A stretch of DNA of 64,000 nucleotides from Kosakonia sp. H02. Its GTDB lineage: Bacteria; Pseudomonadota; Gammaproteobacteria; Enterobacterales; Enterobacteriaceae. Location: assembly GCA_030704225.1 (NCBI GenBank), contig CP131915.1, positions 3,224,001 to 3,288,000 on the forward strand, in the 5' to 3' direction. Positions within the stretch are counted from its first letter, which is position 1; the number at the start of each line of letters is the position of its first letter. Both the position numbers and the translations under genes were made by a program. Below are positions 50,934 through 59,514 of the stretch, in pieces. Under the pieces are notes generated by a model. The model was not told the origin of the DNA. It did no database searches and saw only the letters and a program-made list of their open reading frames with translations.

Positions 50934-51980
50934 ATGACTGATAAGAATTTTTATTCTATACAAGCGTTGAGAGCGCTTGCTGTGGTATTAGTGATGTGTT
51001 TTCACTTTAAAAGTTACATAAATCAAACATTTCAGGACTGGGGAGATAAGCTGTTCCTCAATGGCGATATCGGGGTAGATCTGTTTTTCGTTATCAGCGG
51101 ATTCGTAATATATTATATAACCCACAACGATAATGGCGGGTTTGCCTCCGCAAAATTATTTTTCCTTAAGCGGTTCTGTCGCGTATTTCCACCCTATTTT
51201 GCGATTACGCTACTTGTCGCCGGGAACAGTATTGAATCATGGCTACAAACGGCAAAATCATTACTCTTCATTCCATTAGACATCACGCAGCCTGCTCCGT
51301 GGTTTGGCGTGGCTAAATTATTCGTTGGCTGGACATTAAATTACGAATTTATCTTCTATACGCTGTTTACCTTATGTATGCTTTTTCGCGCCAGAAAAAA
51401 TATCGTTCTTTTTATTGTAGTGATATTAGCCGTTGCTATTCCCGCACTAATTAATAACACGGGAATCTCCCCTGCAAATAATTATAACTATCCAGGCTAT
51501 CTGGCTATCCTCACCAATAGTTTAATGCTTGAGTTTGTTGTCGGGGCTTTTACAGCCTGGCTGGTTATCAATAAAAAAATCATCTACAGCAAAACGGTCA
51601 GCTATGGATTAATGGCATTAAGTTTTGCGTTGTTTCTTTTGGTGGTATTGACGCATTGCGGCATGATAGGCGGCCCCGGTTATATTCTCGCGTCTTTTGC
51701 TCTTGTTTTTACCCTGGCAAATCACGAATCTCTCTACTCCTTTCAGGCGCCCAAAGCGGTGCTGACAACGGGGAAAATTTCATTTTCACTTTATCTTGTT
51801 CACTACCGGGCAAAATCATTACTCAGAAAGGGATTCAGTTTTAATAATTCGGTCTACGGCGGGATAACGATGTTTATTCTTTTGATCGTACTTTCTTATG
51901 TCCTTGCTTTTATTTCATATTATTTATTAGAGAAAAAACTGAGTTCGCTTTTTAAAAAGTACTTATTGAAAAAAGCATAG
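50934..51980 (+). CDS. Acyltransferase family 3 (OafA-like) membrane protein
   Basis: Integral membrane O-acyltransferase of 348 residues with about ten hydrophobic helices. The N-terminal FYSIQALRALAVVLVMCFHF is the family start motif, with the catalytic-type His in HF, and DLFFVISGFVIYY follows. Such proteins acetylate surface polysaccharides or peptidoglycan. The gene and its flanks (about 50840-52140) are clearly more AT-rich than the rest of the window and use many AAA/ATT/TTA codons, a sign of recent transfer. It has entered between yfhH and yfhL. A compact hairpin follows it. Confidence 0.9.
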   Translation: MTDKNFYSIQALRALAVVLVMCFHFKSYINQTFQDWGDKLFLNGDIGVDLFFVISGFVIYYITHNDNGGFASAKLFFLKRFCRVFPPYFAITLLVAGNSIESWLQTAKSLLFIPLDITQPAPWFGVAKLFVGWTLNYEFIFYTLFTLCMLFRARKNIVLFIVVILAVAIPALINNTGISPANNYNYPGYLAILTNSLMLEFVVGAFTAWLVINKKIIYSKTVSYGLMALSFALFLLVVLTHCGMIGGPGYILASFALVFTLANHESLYSFQAPKAVLTTGKISFSLYLVHYRAKSLLRKGFSFNNSVYGGITMFILLIVLSYVLAFISYYLLEKKLSSLFKKYLLKKA

Positions 51981-51989
51981 CAATAAAGC

Positions 51990-52011
51990 GATGCCATCTG
52001 AGGATGGCATC
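51990..52011 (+). terminator. Hairpin after the acyltransferase gene
   Basis: GATGCCATC, loop of four, GATGGCATC form a perfect 9-bp stem just after the stop codon. No long T tract follows, so it may be only a weak terminator. Confidence 0.5.
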
Positions 52012-52137
52012 CCGCTTTCCGGCGGCAACAATAAGGATTTTCTGGTACGCGCGGGTGACAGTAAGACAATATTAGTGGATAATAAAAAACCTTTGTAACG
52101 TGCTGATTTTAAATTGCTTTAACGGTAATCCTTTGAA

Positions 52138-52398
52138 ATGTCTTTATTAATTACTAAACGCTGTATTAATTGCGATATGTGCGAACCGGAATGCCCGAAC
52201 GAGGCGATTTCGATGGGTGACAGCATTTATGAAATTAACAGCGATCGTTGCACGGAATGTGTCGGCCACTATGAAACGCCAACCTGCCAGAAAGTCTGCC
52301 CGATCCCCAATACCATCCTTAAAGATCCAGCGCGCGTGGAAACAGAAGAACAACTGTGGGACAAATTTGTTCTGCTGCACCATGCCGACAAAATCTAA
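52138..52398 (+). CDS. yfhL: 2[4Fe-4S] ferredoxin YfhL
   Basis: Small ferredoxin of 86 residues of the Alvin type with two [4Fe-4S] clusters. Cysteines are in CINCDMCEPECPNEAI and in CTECVGHYETPTCQKVCPI, with the extended loop between the first two cysteines of the second set typical of this type. In E. coli it is needed for some tRNA modification steps under stress. It converges on acpS with 11 bp between. Confidence 0.96.
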   Translation: MSLLITKRCINCDMCEPECPNEAISMGDSIYEINSDRCTECVGHYETPTCQKVCPIPNTILKDPARVETEEQLWDKFVLLHHADKI

Positions 52399-52409
52399 GC
52401 TGACAACAT

Positions 52410-52790
52410 CTAACTCTCGATAATCACCGTCGCACAGGCGTAATGGCGCTCATCAGCAAGCGTAACGTGCATTGACCGCACACCCAACCGCTGCGCCATT
52501 CGCTGCGCTTCATCCCATAAACGCAGGCTCGGTTTACCCAGTTCGTCGTTAAAGACTTCGAACTGATTAAACGCCAGCCCGTTGCGAATGCCGGTGCCGA
52601 GCGCTTTGGCCGCCGCTTCTTTCACCGCAAAGCGTTTCGCCAGAAAGCGCACCGGCTGCTGATGCGCCTGGTAGAGCGCCCATTCATTGGCGCTCAGTAC
52701 CCGTTTTGCTAAGCGATCGCCGCTGCGGGCGATCACCGCTTCGATGCGGGCAATCTCGACGATGTCGGTGCCTAAGCCGAGGATCGCCAT
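52410..52790 (-). CDS. acpS: Holo-[acyl-carrier-protein] synthase
   Basis: Transfers 4'-phosphopantetheine from CoA to apo-ACP. The 126-residue protein has the magnesium motif GLGTDIVEI and the second motif RFLAKRFAVKEAAAKALGTG. The start at 52790 overlaps the pdxJ stop codon by one base (TAATG), which suggests translational coupling. A longer frame upstream lies over pdxJ and is not used. Confidence 0.97.
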   Translation of the reverse strand: MAILGLGTDIVEIARIEAVIARSGDRLAKRVLSANEWALYQAHQQPVRFLAKRFAVKEAAAKALGTGIRNGLAFNQFEVFNDELGKPSLRLWDEAQRMAQRLGVRSMHVTLADERHYACATVIIES

Positions 52791-53521
52791 TACGCGCGCG
52801 CTTCCAGCATCAGGCGTTTCATTTCTGCAACTGCCTCTTTCAGCCCGCTCATCACTGCACGGCCAATAATGGCGTGGCCGATATTCAGTTCGTGCATTTC
52901 CGGCAGCGCGGCAATGGCTTTTACATTGTGATAAGTCAGGCCGTGGCCGGCGTTCACTTTCAACCCCAGGCTTGCGGCATAGGTCGCGGCATGGGCAATG
53001 CGCGCCAGTTCTTTGGCTTGTGCAGCATCGCTTTCGGCATCGGCATAACACCCGGTGTGGATTTCGATATACGGTGCGCCAACTTCAGCGGCGGCTTTGA
53101 TTTGCTCGTTATCGGCATCGATAAACAGCGATACCAGAATGCCCGCCGCCGCCAGGCGCTGGCAGGCAACGCGCATTTTTTCACGCTGACCCGCGACATC
53201 CAGCCCGCCTTCGGTGGTCACTTCCTGGCGTTTTTCCGGCACCAGACAGCAGAAATGCGGTTTGGTTTCGCAGGCAATCGCCAGCATATCTTCGGTCACC
53301 GCCATTTCAAGGTTCATCCTGGTATGCAGCGTCTGGCGCAAAATACGGACGTCTCTGTCGGTAATATGACGCCTGTCTTCACGCAGGTGCACAGTAATGC
53401 CATCGGCCCCGGCTTGTTCGGCAATAAAGGCCGCCTGCACCGGATCCGGGTAGGCGGTTCCGCGCGCGTTACGCAGCGTGGCAATGTGATCGATGTTGAC
53501 GCCTAACAATAATTCAGCCAT
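52790..53521 (-). CDS. pdxJ: Pyridoxine 5'-phosphate synthase
   Basis: Condenses 1-deoxyxylulose 5-phosphate with 3-amino-2-oxopropyl phosphate to form pyridoxine 5'-phosphate. TIM barrel of 243 residues; the GVNIDHIATLRNARGT start and HLREDRRHI loop are characteristic. It lies between recO and acpS in the usual rnc-era-recO-pdxJ-acpS order. Confidence 0.98.
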   Translation of the reverse strand: MAELLLGVNIDHIATLRNARGTAYPDPVQAAFIAEQAGADGITVHLREDRRHITDRDVRILRQTLHTRMNLEMAVTEDMLAIACETKPHFCCLVPEKRQEVTTEGGLDVAGQREKMRVACQRLAAAGILVSLFIDADNEQIKAAAEVGAPYIEIHTGCYADAESDAAQAKELARIAHAATYAASLGLKVNAGHGLTYHNVKAIAALPEMHELNIGHAIIGRAVMSGLKEAVAEMKRLMLEARA

Positions 53522-53585
53522 GACAATCCTCAGTTTTTGTTAGTTCCGGCGCGGTCTTTGCCCCGCCTGGCCTGTTATGTAACCG

Positions 53586-54293
53586 CTAGCGCTTTGGCAC
53601 AAACTGCCGGAATAACTCCCGGCTTTTTAGCGGCTTGCCCCCAAGATACGGCTTTAGCGCAATGCGGGTAAAGCGCTTTGCCGCGCGCAGCGTGTCGGCA
53701 TCCGGGAATTCCCGTTCGGACAGTGCGCGCAGGTGACGCCCGGTAAACGTGCTGTTATCCACGACGAGGCTTGCGATAAACCCCTTCTCTTCCCGGTAAC
53801 GGTAGGTCATCCCATCATCGACCGGATCGCCACTCCCGGCGCAGTGCAGAAAATCGACGCCGTAACCCAGATGCCCAAGCAGTGCCAGCTCGAAGCGGCG
53901 CAGCACCGGTTCCGGCGAGCCGCTTACGCCCGCCAGCGCCTGGATGCAGTGCAGGTAATCGAAAAAGAGTGCAGAGAAGCGCGTCTCATGCTCCAGCACG
54001 CGGGAGATAAGTTCATTGACGTAGAGACCGCTGTAGAGGGTAATGCCGCTTAACGGCAGCGCCAGCGAGACCGCTTCGGCGCTGCGCAGGGTTTTGACTT
54101 CACCCCGCCCACCAAAACGTACCAGCAGCGGGGTAAAAGGCTGGAGAGCGCCTTTAAGGTTAGAGCGTTTGGAACGCGCGCCTTTGGCTACAAGGCGCAC
54201 GCGGCCGGACTCTTCCGTGAAGACGTCCAGCATCAGGCTGGTTTCGCTCCAGGGCCGACTATGCAAAACAAAAGCACGTTGCCAGCCTTCCAT
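53586..54293 (-). CDS. recO: DNA repair protein RecO
   Basis: Loads RecA with RecR at SSB-covered gaps. The 235-residue protein has the N-terminal OB fold (AFVLHSRPWSETSLML) and a helical C-terminal domain. It is slightly shorter than E. coli (242) because of the C-terminus. It starts 10 bp after era. Confidence 0.96.
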   Translation of the reverse strand: MEGWQRAFVLHSRPWSETSLMLDVFTEESGRVRLVAKGARSKRSNLKGALQPFTPLLVRFGGRGEVKTLRSAEAVSLALPLSGITLYSGLYVNELISRVLEHETRFSALFFDYLHCIQALAGVSGSPEPVLRRFELALLGHLGYGVDFLHCAGSGDPVDDGMTYRYREEKGFIASLVVDNSTFTGRHLRALSEREFPDADTLRAAKRFTRIALKPYLGGKPLKSRELFRQFVPKR

Positions 54294-54303
54294 TTTGATT
54301 TAC

Positions 54304-55215
54304 TTAGAGGTCGTCGACATAACCGAGACTACGCAGTGCGCGTTCGTCATCGGCCCAGCCGGATTTCACTTTTACCCACAGTTCAAGGTGAACTTTGGCT
54401 TCGAACATCTCTTCCATATCTTTGCGGGCTTCAATGCCGATGGTTTTGATTTTGGCTCCTTTGTTGCCAATCACCATCTTCTTCTGCCCTTCGCGCTCAA
54501 CGAGGATCAGCCCGTTGATGTCATACCCGCCGCGCTCGTTGGTAATAAAACGCTCAATTTCCACGGTGACCGAGTACGGCAGTTCCGCGCCGAGAAAACG
54601 CATCAGCTTTTCACGGATGATTTCAGACGCCATAAAGCGCTGTGAACGATCGGTGACGTAATCTTCCGGGAAGTGGTGAATCGCTTCCGGCAGATGCTTG
54701 CGCACGATGCTGGCAATGGTGTCAACGTTAGTACCGGTTTCCGCAGAGAGCGGCACGATATCGAGGAAGTTCATTTGGCTTGCCAGGAACTGTAAATGGG
54801 GCAGCAGATCGGCTTTTTCCTGCACGTTGTCCACTTTGTTGACCGCGAGGATCACCGGCACTTTGCTGTCGCGCAGCTTATTCAACACCATCTCGTCATC
54901 CGGCGTCCAGCGCGTGCCTTCCACCACGAAGATGACCAGTTCAACGTCGCCGATGGAGCTGCTCGCCGCTTTGTTCATCAGGCGGTTGATGGCGCGTTTT
55001 TCTTCCATATGCAGACCCGGGGTATCGACGTAAATCGCCTGGTATTCCCCTTCGGTATGGATGCCAACAATGCGGTGACGCGTGGTTTGTGCTTTGCGGG
55101 AAGTGATAGAGATCTTCTGCCCGAGCAGTTTGTTCAGCAGTGTGGATTTGCCGACGTTAGGACGTCCGACGATGGCGATAAACCCACAATACGTTTTTTC
55201 AGTTTCAGTGCTCAT
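54304..55215 (-). CDS. era: GTPase Era
   Basis: Essential GTPase that binds the 3' end of 16S rRNA during 30S maturation. The 303-residue protein has G1 (GRPNVGKST), G3 (DTPGLH), G4 (NKVD) motifs and a C-terminal KH domain (about residues 205-285, with VIGNKGAKIKTIG). It overlaps rnc by 4 bp. Confidence 0.98.
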   Translation of the reverse strand: MSTETEKTYCGFIAIVGRPNVGKSTLLNKLLGQKISITSRKAQTTRHRIVGIHTEGEYQAIYVDTPGLHMEEKRAINRLMNKAASSSIGDVELVIFVVEGTRWTPDDEMVLNKLRDSKVPVILAVNKVDNVQEKADLLPHLQFLASQMNFLDIVPLSAETGTNVDTIASIVRKHLPEAIHHFPEDYVTDRSQRFMASEIIREKLMRFLGAELPYSVTVEIERFITNERGGYDINGLILVEREGQKKMVIGNKGAKIKTIGIEARKDMEEMFEAKVHLELWVKVKSGWADDERALRSLGYVDDL

Positions 55216-55892
55216 TCCAACTCCAGTTTTTTCAGCGCCTGTTCGGCGGCAGCCTGCTCCGCCTTACGACGGCTGGAACCCGTGCCAACCACCGGTTCGC
55301 TCAGGCCGCTGACCTGGCAGTGGATAGTAAATTCCTGATCGTGCGCTTCACCACGCACCTGCACGACAAGATACGACGGCAGCGGCAGATGGCGACCCTG
55401 CAAAAACTCTTGCAGGCGCGTTTTCGGATCTTTTTGTTTATCGCCAGGACTGATTTCGTCCAGGCGCGTCTGATACCAGCTCAGGATCAGTTGTTCGACG
55501 GTCTGGATATCGCTATCGAGAAATACCCCGCCAATCAATGCTTCAACAGTATCTGCCAGAATAGATTCACGGCGAAAACCGCCGCTTTTCAGCTCGCCCG
55601 GCCCTAAGCGCAGACATTCGCCCAGTTCGAATTCGCGGGCGATTTCCGCCAGCGTATTGCCGCGCACCAGCGTCGCACGCATCCGGCTCATATCACCCTC
55701 ATCCACGCGCGGGAAACGGTGATAGAGCGCATTCGCAATCACAAAACTTAAAATAGAGTCGCCGAGAAATTCGAGACGCTCATTATGTTTGCTACTGGCG
55801 CTGCGGTGGGTTAATGCCTGCTGCAACAGATCCTGATGTTGAAAAGTGTAGCCCAGCTTCCGTTGAAGCCGATTAATTACGATGGGGTTCAT
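55212..55892 (-). CDS. rnc: Ribonuclease III
   Basis: Cleaves double-stranded RNA in rRNA precursors, mRNA and sRNA duplexes. The 226-residue protein has the RNase III signature HNERLEFLGDSILSF, with catalytic Glu and Asp residues, and a C-terminal dsRBD. Start at 55892 (MNPIVINRLQRKLG) gives the E. coli length; the extension to 55988 lies over the leader hairpin. The gene is first in the rnc-era-recO operon. Confidence 0.98.
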   Translation of the reverse strand: MNPIVINRLQRKLGYTFQHQDLLQQALTHRSASSKHNERLEFLGDSILSFVIANALYHRFPRVDEGDMSRMRATLVRGNTLAEIAREFELGECLRLGPGELKSGGFRRESILADTVEALIGGVFLDSDIQTVEQLILSWYQTRLDEISPGDKQKDPKTRLQEFLQGRHLPLPSYLVVQVRGEAHDQEFTIHCQVSGLSEPVVGTGSSRRKAEQAAAEQALKKLELE

Positions 55893-55923
55893 GCGATACC
55901 AATAAATGAATGCGTCAACAATG

Positions 55924-55969
55924 CAGCACACGAAACCGACCTGAGAAACCAACGCGGTTTCGTGTGCTG
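55924..55969 (-). promoter_or_regulatory. rnc leader stem-loop, likely RNase III autoregulatory site
   Basis: A perfect 14-bp inverted repeat, CAGCACACGAAACC (55924-55937) and GGTTTCGTGTGCTG (55956-55969), lies 31 bp upstream of the rnc ATG. In E. coli RNase III cuts a stem at this position in its own leader and lowers the mRNA stability. Confidence 0.8.
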
Positions 55970-56066
55970 TGGCGCCCGAAGGAACCAACCTTAAACTCGG
56001 GGGAATATTCTATACGCAACGTTGAGGGTTGTCGTTAGTCTGAAGGGAATAATCCTGGAAATAATT

Positions 56067-56095
56067 CGGGGCGCAATCCGAATAATTGCGCCCCG
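56067..56095 (-). terminator. lepB terminator
   Basis: An 11-bp perfect stem, CGGGGCGCAAT and ATTGCGCCCCG, lies just after the lepB stop codon on the minus strand, followed by an AT-rich stretch. It lies upstream of the rnc leader. Confidence 0.75.
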
Positions 56096-56100
56096 CGTAA

Positions 56101-57075
56101 TTAATGAATTCCGCCGATACGATTCAGGCGTACGCCTGTCGGCCATTCACCCTCTTGTTTTTCGAAACTCATCCAGATTGCCGTGGCGCGGCCAACCAGA
56201 TTCGCTTCCGGCACAAAGCCCCAGTAGCGGCTGTCTGCGCTGTTATCACGGTTGTCGCCCATCATAAAATAGTGACCCGGCGGCACAATCCAGGTTGCCA
56301 GCGGCTGGCTCTGCTGACGGTAGTAAATCCCCAGTTGATCCTGCGCGATTGGCACGTTCAGAATGCGGTGCGTGACATCGCCCAGCGTCTCTTTACGCTC
56401 GGTCAAACGCACGCCATCTGACATGGTCTGGCCTTTCGGCAACTGGAAGAAACCGCTGCTCGCTTCACCGCCGGTACGGCGGCCAAAGGTCTGCACAAAA
56501 TCGCTCTCTTCTACGTTGCTGTAAGTGATCGGTAGCGCGTTACCACACGCCTGACCCGAGCTGCAATTCGGCTGAACGGTGACTTGTTTGCTTACCGGAT
56601 CGTAACTGACTTTATCACCAGGCAGACCCACAACGCGTTTGATGTAATCCAGGCGCGGGTCGTCCGGGTATTTAAAGACGGCAATATCACCGCGTTTCGG
56701 ATGCCCGGTTTCGATCAGCGTAGTTTGATAAATGGGATCTTTAATTCCGTAGGCGAATTTCTCCACCAGAATAAAATCACCAATTAACAGCGTTGGCATC
56801 ATTGAACCCGACGGGATCTGGAACGGTTCGTAAATAAATGAACGCACCACCAGCACAATAGCCAGCACCGGGAATACCGATGCCCCCGTTTCCAGCCAGC
56901 CAGGTTTTGGGCCGACTTTTTTCAGGGTCTTAGCATCAAGCGCATCACCTGTTGCAGCTTGTGCAGCGGCCTGACGTTCCCGGCGTTTTGGTGCAAAAAT
57001 AAACTTATCCAGGCACCATAAAAAACCCGTCACCAGCGTTGCGATCACCAGGATCAGGGCAAACATGTTCGCCAT
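56101..57075 (-). CDS. lepB: Signal peptidase I
   Basis: Inner-membrane protease that removes signal peptides. The 324-residue protein has two N-terminal transmembrane segments (about 4-22 and 62-77), the catalytic serine S91 in PSGSMMPTLL and lysine K146 in RLDYIKRVVG. GDNRDNSADSRYWG is the conserved box E. It follows lepA by 15 bp and is co-transcribed. Confidence 0.98.
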   Translation of the reverse strand: MANMFALILVIATLVTGFLWCLDKFIFAPKRRERQAAAQAATGDALDAKTLKKVGPKPGWLETGASVFPVLAIVLVVRSFIYEPFQIPSGSMMPTLLIGDFILVEKFAYGIKDPIYQTTLIETGHPKRGDIAVFKYPDDPRLDYIKRVVGLPGDKVSYDPVSKQVTVQPNCSSGQACGNALPITYSNVEESDFVQTFGRRTGGEASSGFFQLPKGQTMSDGVRLTERKETLGDVTHRILNVPIAQDQLGIYYRQQSQPLATWIVPPGHYFMMGDNRDNSADSRYWGFVPEANLVGRATAIWMSFEKQEGEWPTGVRLNRIGGIH

Positions 57076-57090
57076 GCCAACTCCTTTAAA

Positions 57091-58890
57091 TTATTTGCTC
57101 TCTTTGCCAACGTGCAGAATAGCGAGGAACGCTTCCTGCGGCAGTTCGACGTTGCCGACCTGCTTCATGCGTTTCTTACCTTCTTTCTGTTTCTGCAACA
57201 GCTTTTTCTTACGGCTGACGTCGCCGCCATAGCATTTTGCCAGCACGTTTTTACGCAGCTGTTTCACGGTTGAGCGAGCAATAATGTGGTTGCCGATGGC
57301 CGCCTGGATAGCAATATCAAACTGCTGGCGCGGGATCAGCTCTTTCATTTTCTCGACCAGCTCACGACCGCGATACGGCGCGTTATCGTTGTGGGTGATC
57401 AGCGCCAGCGCATCCACACGCTCACCGTTGATCAGCACATCGACGCGCACCATGTTGGACGCCTGGAAACGTTTGAAGTTGTAATCCAGCGAGGCGTAAC
57501 CGCGCGAGGTGGACTTCAGACGATCGAAGAAGTCCAGTACCACTTCCGCCATCGGGATTTCGTAGGTCAGTGCAACCTGTTTACCGTGGTAAACCATGTT
57601 GGTCTGCACACCGCGTTTTTCCACGCACAGCGTAATGACGTTGCCCAGATACTCCTGCGGCAGCAGCATGTGACACTCAGCGATAGGCTCGCGCAGCTCA
57701 TCAATATTGTTCAGCGGCGGCAGCTTGGACGGGCTGTCGACATAAATTACTTCTTTATTGGTGGTCTGAACTTCATACACCACGGTTGGCGCGGTGGTGA
57801 TCAGATCGAGATCGTATTCACGCTCCAGACGCTCCTGAATGATCTCCATATGCAGCAGACCCAGGAAGCCGCAGCGGAAACCAAAGCCCAGCGCGGTGGA
57901 ACTTTCCGGCTCGTAGAACAGGGAAGCATCGTTCAGGCTCAGTTTGCCAAGCGCGTCGCGGAAGTTTTCGTAATCGTCAGAACTGACCGGGAACAGGCCT
58001 GCATAGACCTGCGGTTTGACCTTTTTAAAGCCTGGCAGCGCTTTGTCCGCCGGATTGCGGGCGGCAGTGAGGGTATCGCCCACCGGTGCGCCGAGGATAT
58101 CTTTGATGGCGCAAACCAGCCAGCCCACTTCGCCGCACTTCAGCTCAGTGCGATCGATCTGTTTCGGGGTGAAGATGCCAAGGCGGTCAGCGTTATAGAC
58201 CTGACCGGTGCTCATCACCTTAATTTTGTCGCCTTTGCGCATGGTGCCGTTTTTAATACGCACCAGAGACACCACACCCAGGTAGTTATCGAACCAGGAG
58301 TCGATGATCAGTGCCTGTAGCGGCGCGTCCGGATCGCCTTCCGGCGGTGGAATATCGCGGACCAGGCGCTCCAGCACCTCCGGTACGCCAACGCCGGTTT
58401 TCGCCGAGCAGCGCACCGCGTCGGTGGCGTCAATGCCGACGATATCTTCAATCTCTTCTGCCACGCGCTCAGGATCGGCGGCCGGCAGGTCGATTTTATT
58501 CAGTACCGGCACTACTTCCAGATCCATTTCAATGGCGGTATAGCAGTTTGCCAGCGTCTGCGCTTCCACGCCCTGACCCGCGTCGACCACCAGCAGCGCG
58601 CCTTCACATGCGGCAAGAGAACGGGAAACCTCATAGGAGAAGTCAACGTGACCAGGCGTATCGATAAAGTTCAGCTGGTAAGTTTCACCGTTAAGGGCTT
58701 TGTAATCCAGCGTCACGCTTTGTGCTTTGATAGTAATGCCGCGTTCGCGCTCAAGATCCATGGAGTCAAGCACCTGGGCTTCCATTTCGCGATCGGAAAG
58801 ACCACCGCAAATCTGGATGATACGGTCAGACAGCGTCGACTTACCGTGGTCGATGTGAGCGATGATCGAAAAGTTACGAATATTCTTCAT
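57091..58890 (-). CDS. lepA: Elongation factor 4 (LepA)
   Basis: Translational GTPase of 599 residues involved in 30S biogenesis and in back-translocation of stalled ribosomes. G1 (AHIDHGKST), G3 (DTPGHVDF) and G4 (NKID) motifs are intact. The C-terminal LepA-specific domain ends ILHVGKESK. It heads the lepA-lepB operon. Confidence 0.99.
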   Translation of the reverse strand: MKNIRNFSIIAHIDHGKSTLSDRIIQICGGLSDREMEAQVLDSMDLERERGITIKAQSVTLDYKALNGETYQLNFIDTPGHVDFSYEVSRSLAACEGALLVVDAGQGVEAQTLANCYTAIEMDLEVVPVLNKIDLPAADPERVAEEIEDIVGIDATDAVRCSAKTGVGVPEVLERLVRDIPPPEGDPDAPLQALIIDSWFDNYLGVVSLVRIKNGTMRKGDKIKVMSTGQVYNADRLGIFTPKQIDRTELKCGEVGWLVCAIKDILGAPVGDTLTAARNPADKALPGFKKVKPQVYAGLFPVSSDDYENFRDALGKLSLNDASLFYEPESSTALGFGFRCGFLGLLHMEIIQERLEREYDLDLITTAPTVVYEVQTTNKEVIYVDSPSKLPPLNNIDELREPIAECHMLLPQEYLGNVITLCVEKRGVQTNMVYHGKQVALTYEIPMAEVVLDFFDRLKSTSRGYASLDYNFKRFQASNMVRVDVLINGERVDALALITHNDNAPYRGRELVEKMKELIPRQQFDIAIQAAIGNHIIARSTVKQLRKNVLAKCYGGDVSRKKKLLQKQKEGKKRMKQVGNVELPQEAFLAILHVGKESK

Positions 58891-59034
58891 AGAGTGAGAT
58901 TTTATGCCTTACGGGTAACTAAGAGGCCTGAACGCGCCTGACGTCAATGTACTGAAACGCCGCATTCTACACTACAACCACAATGCGGGGAAATGCTCAT
59001 ACCGGCCTGTTCTCGTAAGACTTACAAGGCAGAA

Positions 59035-59514
59035 TTACGGACGGCTTTCCGTGGGGGCATCAGCAACGCGGATAAGGTCTGGAGGCAACCCCACGCTGAG
59101 AATAATCGGCTGCCATTCGCTGCGCGTCGCAAGCCTGGGTGACAGGCCGCGCGCGAGTAAAAAACCGCCCACACCGCCGAGCACCGCGCCACAAAATGCG
59201 GCGAGATCGTTACCGAATAGCGTCTGGAAAATCGCACCCATCACAAACAACCCGAGCAGTGGAGACATATAAACCAGCACCGCCGAACCCAGCAAACTGC
59301 TTTCGGCGATCCCCAGCTCTACTTTCTGCCCGGCCACCAGCGGTTCAGCGCTGGGCACAGCGATAGTATGCGTCGTTTGCGGGCCGAGTTTATTTAACAC
59401 GCGGCTGCCGCAACCGGCGCGTGACGCGCAGCTGCTGCATGAGGCTTTGACATCACACTCCACCAGCGCGTGGCCATTTTGCCAGGAGACGACGGTTGCC
59501 CACTCTTTAATCAT
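59035..59514 (-). CDS. rseC: SoxR-reducing system / sigma-E factor regulator RseC
   Basis: Inner-membrane protein of 159 residues. The N-terminal cysteine cluster (CDVKASCSSCASRAGC) and two transmembrane helices (about 73-92 and 100-121) are visible. It has a role in the SoxR reducing system and a minor one in sigma-E control in E. coli. It overlaps rseB by 4 bp at the end of the rpoE operon. Confidence 0.95.
   Translation of the reverse strand: MIKEWATVVSWQNGHALVECDVKASCSSCASRAGCGSRVLNKLGPQTTHTIAVPSAEPLVAGQKVELGIAESSLLGSAVLVYMSPLLGLFVMGAIFQTLFGNDLAAFCGAVLGGVGGFLLARGLSPRLATRSEWQPIILSVGLPPDLIRVADAPTESRP

Noticed and set aside
52399..52409. ShoB/OhsC type I toxin-antitoxin locus near yfhL-acpS
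   Set aside because: That locus lies in this neighbourhood in E. coli, but here only 11 bp separate yfhL and acpS.
57286..58320. 344-codon open frame opposite lepA
   Set aside because: Shadow of lepA rich in His, Gln and Arg; no domain seen.
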